A stretch of 64,000 nt of DNA. Origin: Gordius sp. MW1 (Eukaryota > Nematomorpha > Gordioida > Gordea > Gordiidae). The first letter of the stretch is position 1, and each line of letters opens with the position of its first letter. The notes under the pieces are model-generated. The model saw only the letters and a program-made list of their open reading frames with translations. It ran no database searches and was not told the origin of the DNA. Positions 27,501 to 39,500 of the stretch are shown piece after piece. The DNA is taken from contig OZ038527.1 of the NCBI GenBank assembly GCA_964036665.1, forward strand, positions 24,637,901-24,701,900, written 5' to 3'. The position numbers and the translations under genes are program-made.

Positions 27501-30500
27501 GCATGTTACAATCTTTGGCAATATCATCCCAACATTTTTTCACTTCAAACTTATTGCAATGATCTTCTTCTTGATCATCCCATATAATTTTGTTATTTTC
27601 CACACTTTTGATCAAATCTAAACTTTGCTGATACCTAAAAACTTAAAATACATATAACATTTAAGCTTACGAAAAGTTTTGCATCCTACAAAATCGCTGT
27701 TATGTTAGGGCTCGTCTTAATATCGGATTTTCACGCGCAGCAAAAATCGTTGCACGGGTTATAACATAGCCGTGTCTTAATATCCGTTACATCAGATTTC
27801 GATTTTAGACGCACAACATAACAGCGATTTTGTAGGATGCAAAACTTTTCGTAAGCTTAAATGTTATATGTATTTTAAGTTTTTAGGTATCAGCAAAGTT
27901 TAGATTTGATCAAAAGTGTGGAAAATAACAAAATTATATGGGATGATCAAGAAGAAGATCATTGCAATAAGTTTGAAGTGAAAAATGTTGGGATGATATT
28001 GCCAAAGATTGTAACATGCCAGGTATATAATTTCAATTGTATATATGAATTTATAAGTTGAAAGTTGCAAAGCCAAGTGGAAAACTTTAAGGGACAGTTT
28101 CCGAAGGGAAAAAAATAAAATTAAATTATCCAAATCAGGTAGTGCAGGAGGAAGACCTTCCAAGTGGATATTCATAAACGAAATGATGTTTATGGATAAG
28201 GTATTTGATGAAACTGCAACTACAAGCACCTTAGATGAGGTGGATAAAGAAAATAGACCTAGTAAAAGAAGAACTCTGTTTGTGGATCAACTTAACAGAC
28301 TCATTGATATAGAAGAGGCCAAAGGCTCCAAAGAAGATGATTTAGATTTATTATTTTTAAAATCTGTTTTGCCAGATTTGCAATCTCTAGATATTATGGC
28401 AAAACACCAATGTAAGGAATTAATCATGAAAATTGTGTTTTGCTTTAAAAACAATGTACCTCTTACAATGTAATTATATATATTTATGGTTAATAAAATT
28501 GTGTACGATATGTTTAACAATAAGTCCAGGATAGAATTTTTGAAAATTTTATAATTTTTCATTAAATATTATAATTAGTCTTTTAATAGTTTATTAGATC
28601 TATTTTGCCAGATTTACAATCTCTTAATGTAATGCATGAAAATTGTCTTTTGCTATAAAAACATTGTTTATGTATGTATATTTTATCAATTAAAACTAGA
28701 CAACATAAATTTTATTCAAATCATAAAAATAACAATCATTATATCCAAGGCAAAACATTAAGAAAATTAAAATAATGTGAATATAAATTTCTTATTTCAT
28801 GGCTTGGTATATTCAATAAGTTAGTGTTTGAAAGTGATGTTGCCTCTTGTAAAGGAGTGTAACCTATCAGTTCCTTATCAATAAGTATGTTGTGTAGGAT
28901 GCATGCTGCTAATACAATCTTCTCAGCTTTTTGAGGTCTGGTCCTAATGGGTTTATTAAATATGTCAAATTTGGCAGTTAGTATGCCAAAGGAACATTCT
29001 ACACAGTTTCTAGCTCTTGATAATCTTTTATTCAATGATGTAAGTTATTGCACTTCTTGAGATTCTGAAACTATAGGCTATTTGTCTGAAATTTTCACCT
29101 TTGATTAAATATCTAAATTTGTTATAATTCTTTAATTTAAAATGTATTTTACCTTAAGGTTAACATAAGTCTTTCTGCTGGAGGTATGGCAATAACTTTG
29201 GATTTATGATGCTGTATATCTTTAATGATTTGACTTAATAAGTAATAGAATGTTGAAGGATACATTCTGGTGTATTCAAAAAAATTTTGCTCATTCTTAC
29301 CAATATCATCCAAAATGTGATTATATTCCCCAAAAATATCACGTCGACTTGTTTTTAATAAACGGCGGAGTAAAATTAATAATAACATTCGTGTTTGAAC
29401 CATCAGCTTGAATCTGATATATGGACAAAAAAAATCGCGCGTTTCGAATCTGAATCCGATATTAAGACAAGCCCTTATGCGTCTAAAATCGAAATCTGAT
29501 GTAAATCGGATATTAAGACACGGCTATGTTATAACCCGTGCAACGATTTTTGCTGCGCGTGAAAATCCGATATTAAGACGAGCCCTTATTCCGATATTAT
29601 CGCAAGCTATTTACACCTAGAATCGCGCGAAGAATTTTGCTCCTTTGGATTATTCGACACTTGGGAGTTTATTTTGGCTTTTGTGAGTTTATCTTTAACT
29701 TCTACATAACCTGGTTTTAATCGATCGATGGAAATTGTCTGTTTCGTTGCGTTCCTCCATGACAAAATATTTTATTTCACGCTTTAAGACTTGATACGAT
29801 CCGTATGTCGGTGTTAACGGTTTGCATACAGCGTCATTCTGACTTACTCGTTATTTTGTGAAAGATATCCGTGTTTGTAGGAAAAGTTTTTTGCCATTGT
29901 TTACTTAAGTTTATCACGAATTACTATCTGAGATTTCAGGAAATCGCCTCTTAACTCCCCACATAGAATCCCTTGTACAAAGCAGAGAAATAACCGAACA
30001 ATAACACTTCAACTAATTTTAAAGGTCAACAAATTATTTTGCATAGTTTTTTATTCAAAATACAAGTTTTTTTTGTCATTTTGAAGATTTTTATTTAATT
30101 TGTCAAGTTTTTAATTAAATGTTAAGTTTTCATATTTTTATTAGTTTGCTCAGAGATTTAATACACTTGCCACGTTTATTTATGCAAAGTGATTTTAATT
30201 TTTAAATAAATGTAGATAGTGGGATTCGAACCTACCATGTATCGAAACGAGCCACACACTCTAACCACTGAGCCTTTAGACTTTAAAATATGTTTTGGTA
30301 CATATCACTTATATATAGCTACATTTGGTACATTATGCTAAATAAAATTTCTACGGCCCGAACCTGACTCCTAAATTTTTATTTTGCCCAAAAATGCATT
30401 AGATTCTTATTACTGTTAACTTACAACTAGGATTAGATAAAAATAAAAAATAAACTTTGAGTAATAACTTATAACGATTAGAAGAGCTCTAGGCATGGGC

Positions 30501-33500
30501 GTAGCCAGCATGGGGATTAGGGGGGGGGCAATTATGACTTAGGGAGATGCAAACTGAACATTTTTTAAAATATTAGTCATAATTTTAATAAATTTTTGTA
30601 TTTAGAGGATGGCAGCCGCCCCTCCCTTTATACATGGCTCTAGGGTTTCCACAGCCTTGAGTTGTTAAATTGCTCGCGCGAGCAATGCTCACTATGTGCT
30701 TTACTCGAGCACGCACACTGAGCTGTGTAATATACTTGTTAGCACAATGAGTGCTCGTTGTTCGGTGCACTAGGCAGAACAGTAGCATGTAAAAATTCTA
30801 GAGAGGCGAGTTGAAGCAGCAAAATCTGTTAAATCATTGAGCAGATAGCCCGAGCAGTAAACTCGAGCAGATAGCAGATTTAATTACTATTTGCTATAAA
30901 TTAATAACTTTAAACATGCTCTCATATTATATATCTGTTGTGGCTACGCAACTTCCCATGCGCTTCTTCCCCTCTCTTTGTTAGATGCCGCGTGCTAACG
31001 CCATCTGCGCTAACATGCGTGCATTAATGAGATCATTGTACCTTAACACACATTCGATAGTTTAGATATATGTAAACTCTCGCGTATTATAATATATACA
31101 TTTTCGGGGATATGTACAATTACCTTCGCGCAATGTGGAATTTTGGGCATTATCATGAATTAATTAATGTGTAGTTTAATTCATATAAAATAAATAAGGT
31201 AAGAGATCCTAATTAATAAAATTACATTTCTTTGAGGTAATACCATCGTAGTCAGGTGCAAGGTTACTTTTCGTGGAGTTCCTATCTCCCAGGTGATTAT
31301 GGTAGGCGGAGTTGAATTTTATGCGAGATACGCCTGTGACAATTGTTTACACTTAGTGATGTCGCCGGTGCCCGTGTCGGCGCCGATAGCTGATGTGTGG
31401 TATAGCGACGTCGCTGATAATTTTAACGGAAATAGTTTGGTCGAGATTCTAGTTGCTCTTATTGAGGAGCGGCCTGAACGACTTGGGGTGGCGAAGATGT
31501 TTCTGTCTCGCTCTCGTGGGGGAAAGCATGGAAGTTTCTTTGGTTGCGTTAACGGAAACATTGGGGTAGAGTATCCTGAACCCAACGACGCTCAGATATA
31601 CATGGTCAATCGTTAGCCATCGATGTGACATTAGCTTACTACAACAACACCCCCTCGTGGCAAGTACGACGGAGAAGTACGATTAAATTTTACGGCGAAG
31701 TCAAATCAAAAAGACCGAGCCAGAAATCGTTCAAACGTGCAATACAGTTCGATACGTACGCCCAATAAGGAACAAGAGAATAACGCATGCGGTCAGAAAC
31801 TCAGGTCCTACGACCGTGCTGAGAGAGGTCAACACTTGAGTTGGAGGAAGTTATCTTGAAGGGTATGGTGTTGTGACTGCGCATCTTCTCATGCGAATCG
31901 TCCCATGCGCTTCTTCCCCCTCTCTTTGTTAGATGCCGCGTGCTAACGCCATCTGCGCTAGCAAGCGTGCTTTAATGAGATCATTGTACCTTAAGACACA
32001 ATCGATTTTTTCCATATATGTAAAACTCTTTGGCATTATATTGTTTACCCTTTCGCGGATATGTATGCGCATCGTCTTTTTATCCTTATCGGATTATTTT
32101 ATCATTATGGAACTTCGCTAGGTTATTTATGGAATATATGAACTATTTTATTCAGTTATAATAATTACGGTAATCAATAAATTATTTAAAACTATTAATT
32201 TTCAATATCATTAATAAATTATGTATAGTTATTTATCATAATGCTGATATTAGTTATTTCATACTATCAGAATTTAATTTCTTATTAAGTACCAGATTGA
32301 TCGAATTAAAATCAACTATTTTATGTGTCTATGATGTGTCATATATGTGAATACAAGAAACGAGAAAAATGAATTGGCAAGTTATTTGCAGATCGCTATT
32401 TTTGACAACTTTGACAGCAAATAATTCAAAATCTTGACTTGTAGAGAAATGCTTATAAAATATATTCGTGTTCACCGCGAAAAACTACCAAAATCTGCAA
32501 ACAGTTTGTCGGTTTATTTTAAAAGTCTATTGTTTGTCGGGTGTTATTATAATATTTAACATCTACATATTATTACTATAATTATAAATTTTAATAATGT
32601 AAATCAAAACCGAGTTGGTAGAATTATATTAGTTTTTAAGGTAAGTTTTAATAATTTATCAATGAAGATTACTTATTTATTTGATAATTGTCAGCATAAT
32701 CTCGTCTTAATTCATTTCATCATTATTATCATTCAAGCAATTATTTTTATGTTAGTACCTGTTTTTCTAAATTTAAAGTATGTAATTGCAAGGGCGTAGC
32801 CAGGATGTGAATCACAGGAGGGGGGGGGCATTAATGATATGGGGAAGGGCAAAATGGTAATTTCTCTAAAGTTTAACTATAATTGTATTAAATTTTATAG
32901 ATTTTTGGAATTTAGAGGGGGGCAGGCACCCCTCCCTACCTCCCCCTGGCTACTCCCATGCATGAATGAAACTAATGGATTCTTGTTGATGAAAAAATAA
33001 TTTTGACCGATTAAATGTACACATGTATGACCTAGATCGATAGGGTCAGATACGGGTGGTTCGATTCGAAACCCGGCTGCCTACTGTGGTGTTATCGGAT
33101 TTAAGCCAACTTACGGATCTATATCAAGGCACGGAATGATCCCCCTAGCCAATTCATTCGATACCCCCGGCATATTTGCTAGGTGTGTCAAGGACGTCGC
33201 CTACCTATGCAGTAATAAAATTTGATATTTTCCCTTTGCACTCTCGTCAACTAATTCTAACTCTTTACCTTTAGAGCTCTCCAAAATGGATTTTTTTGGC
33301 CCGTGCTCGGCCCGAGCCCGATGTTTTTATCTTTAGTTTGTCCAAACCAGACCAGAATCTAAAATGCCTTTTTTTAATTGGCTCGACCCGAGCCCTGTCG
33401 TATTCTTTCTCGGGCTGGGGTCTGGCCCATGCGGGGCTTTATTCATCTCTAAGCTAGAGGAAAGGTGGCTGTAGATTGATTTATATCGGGTTTAGCTAAC

Positions 33501-36500
33501 GTCGAAATGGATGTTTTGAGAGTTTAACAAACGTAGCGGTGGCATTTTATAACTGATTTTAGCTTATAATGGTGCCTTGTCTATGGTTTGTTTATAAAGT
33601 AGAAAATTCAAATATCCTTTACTTTATTAATAGTTTTTGTAAATAGCATAAAAGATCATTTTCGAACAAATTGTTTTGAATGTTGAGGCAAATGACTAAG
33701 GCAGCCTTTAAACGAATTTGAAGGAAAAATCGTTTTTAATCGATTAAAAATTTATCAACTGTAGTAGATTATTTTGTAATTCTTATTAAATTTTAATCAG
33801 AGCTTTCAATCCTGCATTTTTAGATTTGTTAGCCGGCCCCGATCCTAGAGACTTAACTTCACTCCCCGAACCATCTAAAGTTTGCATGGATTTGTTCGAA
33901 AATTTTGATACATTAGCGGAACCAAATAAAAACAACGAAATTCGGATAAAAATCGGAATTCCACAGGTATCTTGTCGACAAACATTGATTTTATTTTTAT
34001 CGTGGACATTGATTGTATTAACTTGCGATGTAAAAAGTTTTGCTATAGGTTGTATAAAGTGATGACTATTTTTTATTTATGGACTTGGATTGTTTACCGT
34101 GAAAAAAATTAGATTGTGCATTATAACTTGAAGCTTAAAAAGTTTTTAAAGTAAAAACATAAAATATTAAAAAGTGGAACTTTAAATCTAGAGGTTATTT
34201 TTAAACTAAAAAATTGAAACAAAAATCAATTTGTAAATTTTTGCGATTTCTTTGGCTTAGGCATTCTAAATTTTTTATTAGGTTTAAAGACCAAATAAAA
34301 AAGAGGAAAAAGTTAGTTTTATTCCTAGCACATTTCGTTTAAAATGTGGAATAAATTGTTTAAAATTATTTAGCCACCTTTAAAAAGGCTGTAAATCGTT
34401 ATGGTTTCAAGAAATTATCATAAATTTTCAATTTATCTTAGCAATACCTCGAAGTTTTGGGTTTGGAACCCGAAATTAAAGAAGCATGCTTGGGATTGGC
34501 TGATAAATTAGCCAATTGGAAATCGGCAAGCCTATGTCCAGAAAGCTTGTCGCCTACCAACGCGAAATTTCTCAATAAGTTTGTTAAAAAAAGGCTATAT
34601 TATTGATTAAAATTTTTAAAGTTTTTTTTTGATTTTATGCAGTTAAGGGAGCTAAGCTGGGATTTTAAACATTATTTTTTTGGTAAGTTTCCTCTTGTTC
34701 TTTATCAAGTATTAGGCCCACAGTCGTGGGGTTTGTTTTGATGAGTTTCTTCCATCTTGATCGGGTAAGTAATCTTCTTAGATTTCATACCTTTGTCCCC
34801 ACTTGCCCCTTCCACGTGACACGGGTTCGTCCTCTTCCTCTCTTGCCCGGTACCTCCATGTCCAGTACTTTTCGAGACTTACATCGTTCGTCTCCCTCCT
34901 CTTAGTATATGCCCATACTACCTTAGCCGATTTTCGTTAGTCATCTCCGCCATAGGCTGAATAGCACCCATTTTTGTCAATACTTTTCGTCAAAAAAAAG
35001 ACGATTTTCGGCCCTTCATCTCAGATCGAGCTTATTTTTTGTGAGAATGTGGACCCTATAGGAAATAATAATTTCTGAAAATGTTAGCCATTTTGGGCCA
35101 ATATAGAAATGGCCAAAATCACGCTCGAGTGCGTTTTACAAATTTTACTTTTATTGCCATAATTTCAAAAGTATTGGTGCTAGCTTCGTAAATTTTAGTG
35201 CATTTTATTCCTTACAAAATTCTATACCAGAAAAATGTAACTGAAAACCTTAAACTTTTGTGGTTAAAGTTTTGTAGTCAAAATTGTGGAAAACCAAAAA
35301 AACCTACTTTGCCAGCAGCTATAATCACCAAATTTACCATGGGGATTCCTTTATGCCCAAATATCAAATTTCTGAAATAAAAAGTTTGGGGACGGCTATG
35401 GGGTGGTCAGGAAATCGAAAAAACACTAATAAATTAAATCAATTTATAGGTGGCGCTATAAACAACTATTACGAATCAGATATTTTAACTATACTTAATT
35501 ATTAAAGGGGGCCACATAAAGAAATATATGATAAATAAACAAAGTTGGAATATAATTTTATGGAAATTTTTAAATATCGACTTAATTTAAAACAATTTAA
35601 GAGAATTTGATATTAAATTCTGACTTTTTAACTGAATTTTACAGGGTTAGATTACAATTGCTTGGCTTTTTATTACCTTAAATGATATAAAATCGCAGCT
35701 GGCAGGTCATCCTAGCTCTCTACAATTAAATGATTAAAACCATATGTGCAACAACGCTATTAATTAAAGATTAAAATCGATGTCAAATTAATTTTATTTG
35801 CTTCAACTGGCTATAATTTTATTAAAATATTTAATTTTGTGTCAATTAATTTCCATGCATAAAACCACTTATTGTTGTAATCCATTTAAGACACATAAAG
35901 GTAAAATCAAAGGAATAAGAAATATTGCTAAATGGATGACCTTCTTTAATTCCAATGCGAAATTAAATACAATCAATTTATGCCATCACATTGATGACCA
36001 CGGGATTAAAGCAGAATGACATTTTTTGGCAACTTCCCATGGCAAAAGTCCTTGCGATGGTGCTGCTGGTACTCTGAAACGTTTGGCTTACAAGGCAAGT
36101 TTACAAAAACCATTTGAAAATCAGATGACACAGCCTTTCGAATTGTTTGAATGGGCAAAAAGAAGTTTAACAAACATAAGTTTTGGGTATATGTCAAATG
36201 ACAAGGTTAAACAAGAGGAATTGAGACTTGTTTCAAGGTTCAATCGGGCAAGACCTATAGCTGAAATGAAAAAATTACACGCGTTAATACCGATTGATAG
36301 AAGGAATATAAAAACAAAGACATATTCAAATTCGAATGAATATTTTAAGGAAGAAATTCAACCAACGGATGAAATTGATTTGGCATACTTAAATGGTTAT
36401 GTAGCGTCTAAATACCAGAGCAAATGGTGGTTAGCTCTGGTAGTTGGCAAGGATTTAATTAATGAAAATATTGTCGTCCACCTTTTACATCCCAATGGTC

Positions 36501-39500
36501 CATCCAAGTCATTTTTTTCCCGTCAAAATTAGATAAAATAAACATTAAAAAATCGGATGTTATAATGACAATGTCTCCGTACACAATCACGGGACGTAGT
36601 TACATACTTTCTGCACAAGAAATGGATTTGGCTACTACGCAACCACATAAAATCTAGCTTAAGAAGCCATTTATTATTTATTATAATAAAGTATATGTTA
36701 CAATTTTTATTGAATATGAATTAGATAATAAAAATTATTTATTACGGTATATATCTTTAACGAATGTTCGAAGACAAAGTTTACCCTAACCCTGTATAAT
36801 TTAGATAAAAAGTCAAAATGTAATATCCAATTCCCTTAAATTGTTTTTAATTAAGTCAATATTTAAGAATTTTCCATAAAATTATATTCCAACTTTGTTT
36901 ATTTATCAGATATATCTTTATGTGGCCCTTTAATAATAAAGTATAGTTAAAATATCATTTCTCTGGAATCAGCTGATACAATTCAAAATCTCGAGCAACC
37001 TTGGCTTAACAATGGATACTTTAAAAAGCGCGTGATAAACGAAATAGGAATAAAGATTAAGAGATTTACATTACATTTATCTTATATAATAAATATAATA
37101 AATATTCGTATCTAGACATATATAACCGCATTATAGCCTGAAGTTATCCCACTTATATTCCTTGCTCTATATATATATCTATGACTGGGTATTTCGCATA
37201 AGCCAATTAAATTTACCATGAACAATATTCTTTCAATTTATTGAACAATTGCAACAACATTCTTGCTAGGTTTTTTTTATGGTATATCCGAATTAAAATA
37301 ACATTGATGTTCCTCAAATCTCAAGTAAGTATTAATCATCACCTTGAATTCGTTTTAACATGAAAATCTGCTTACAAACACCTCAATAACTTGCTATTAT
37401 AATGATTCTTCTAACCCCCTTGGACACTATAGGCATATAAACCTTAGATTTATTATACTATAAGGATAGTGTTTTAAAACTAATTTACTTTTTGTGGACA
37501 TATTGCATGTTAATTCCTTAAATAATTGTGAACTTTTGTGAATAAAAATAAAATATCAATGTTGAATTCTTAACAATAGTGTACAGGTTGTATAATATTT
37601 GAGTTATAAAGCAGTTCCATATACAACTCATTCAATCTGATGCCAAAGCATTACCTAACCATTACAAGATGTACACATAAAAGAGTCTGCACCAAGCAGC
37701 TTATGCTTTAAAATATTTTCATGGTTAACCTTAAAGCCTTTTGCCCCTCCTGCAAGAGAATCATTGGAATAAATAAAAATTTCTTCTTCTTTTTACATGG
37801 CCCTATGTCAGCAAGATGTAAATATTCTGGTCAAAAAGCACCACCAGTAAGTGCAATCCCCCCTATAACGATTATAGGTGATATTGGAGAACAAACATCT
37901 CCTTAAATAGCAAATGTAGAGGATGATCAAGCAGAAGTTGAAGAGAGCCATGTCCTTGATTTTAATGATTACAGCTTGCCAACCAATGTTTTACCTCCAG
38001 ATTTTTCATGGAGTAATTCCTTCCTTACTCTCTTCTTCCCTAACACGTTATCTAGAATTCCTAGAGGGGCAAGACAGGCTGTTCAACAACTTATTATAAA
38101 TTTGATAACCTCCATAACTAATGATCCTATGAACCTTGCTAATTGGGACAAAATACTTAAATTCTCATACCACACTCTCTTTATCAGGCCTCTTGAAGAC
38201 TTAAACCTATCTAAACAGAGAAAAGACTCCATCGTTACTTTTGATATCAATAAACCCTTATGTTCTTTCTATACAAAACCTGCTTTTGCATCATCACTGA
38301 AACATACTGCAAAGCTAGTATCTAACAAAATTAACCACTTTAATCCAAAAGGAGCTCTGAGGGTGTTTTATGGCAACGATACAATCGCCCCAAGCACACA
38401 GGAAACTTACAACCAGCTTATACTAAAACATCCTCCTTCTTCATCCTCAGATAAATATCCCCACTCTAAATCCAACATATCCTTAGATTCCGCTGAGGTC
38501 GCCGAAGCCATTAACTCATTTCCCTTAGATTCTGCAGCTGGCCTAGACGGAATCCGCCCTATATATCTCCAAGATTTACTTAAAATGAATAACCTTAACT
38601 CAACATGCCTCTTAAAGGCCATAACATCTTTATGCAACCTTATTGTTAATGGGAACATACCTTATGAAATAATACCTATTCTGTTTGGCGCCAAATTGAT
38701 AGCGATTAAGAAGCCAGATAATTTCCTAAGACCTATCGCTATTGGCGGAGTATTTAGGAGGATTATTTCGAAAATAATATGCAATAAAATTAAACCGATT
38801 CTTTCCATCAACCTAAGTCCACACCAATTAGGTTTTGGAATAAAGGGAGGCTGCGAAGCTGCTAGTCATGCCGCTAGGCTAGCCCTCGAATTCATACCAT
38901 CGGACCATTGCATGGTCAAATTAGACTTTGCTAACGCTTTCAATTGCATTTGTAGAGACGTCCTTATTAAAAATTTTCTCGAGGATTTTCCAGAGTTCCA
39001 TAACTACATTAAGTTATGGCTCAACATCCTTTTTAAGATTTGGGGATTTTACAGTTAAATCAACTGAAGGTATCCAACAGGGTGACCCATTGGGTCCGCC
39101 ATTATTTTGCTTAGGTATTCAAAGTTTAGTAGAAAAAATATCGCACGAATGCGACCTATCATTAAATATATGGTACTTGGACGATGCCACCCTTTGTGGC
39201 CATCCTCGCGAAGTTTTTAAAGCTATCAAAATTATAAAAGAATTCGAACCATTTTTAAAACTTAGACTAAATGAGACCAAATGTGAGATCTTTCAACCCC
39301 CTGACTACACATTATATCCCCACGTTACCCCTTTTTTAGCAATCAAGAAAGACGCTATGTGCCACCTTGGATCGCCCATAGGCGGTAGAGTTGGACTCGC
39401 TACTTATTTGGAGAAAAATCTCTCTATTTTAAAGTCAAAATTAGATCTCTTAAAGTGTCTGCCTTCACACCACGCTTTTTACATAATAAAAAACTATTTT

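Larger units (their letters stand above)
27708..29474 (-). mobile_element. PIF/Harbinger element 2, nested in element 1 in reverse
   Basis: A complete 1767-bp copy with GGGCTCGTCTTAATATCGG at 27708 and the complement of GGGCTTGTCTTAATATCGG ending at 29474, flanked by TTA (27705-27707 and 29475-29477). It is nearly identical to element 1 in reverse, so 25966-29474 is a ~1.75-kb-armed palindrome. Differences include a 30-bp loss in the transposase N-terminus and a 1-nt loss in the MADF gene. Confidence 0.94.
25966..29585 (+). mobile_element. PIF/Harbinger element 1, split by a nested copy of itself
   Basis: Termini GGGCTTGTCTTAATATCGG (25966) and the complement of GGGCTCGTCTTAATATCGG (ending 29585), with the TTA target duplications typical of PIF/Harbinger at 25963-25965 and 29586-29588. 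The element's own sequence is 25966-27707 plus 29478-29585, about 1.85 kb. Element 2 occupies 27708-29474 between two copies of TTA. The continuous form of the interrupted site can be read in a third, shorter copy at 57092-57103. Confidence 0.94.

Noticed and set aside
31319..31631. Minus-strand ORFs 31319-31585 and 31449-31631
   Set aside because: They overlap the GC-balanced + strand ORF; only one strand can be the real one, and these have no better features.
34536..34600. Extension of GatA exon 6 through [15 protein letters not shown]
   Set aside because: The frame is open, but joining to exon 7 then gives residues and spacing unlike the family; the earlier donor gives the expected LPH spacing.
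35284..35505. ORFs in the inverted arms (35198-35380, 35284-35505, 40776-40958) as genes
   Set aside because: They lie in the terminal repeats of the long-TIR transposon, differ between arms, and carry no domain.
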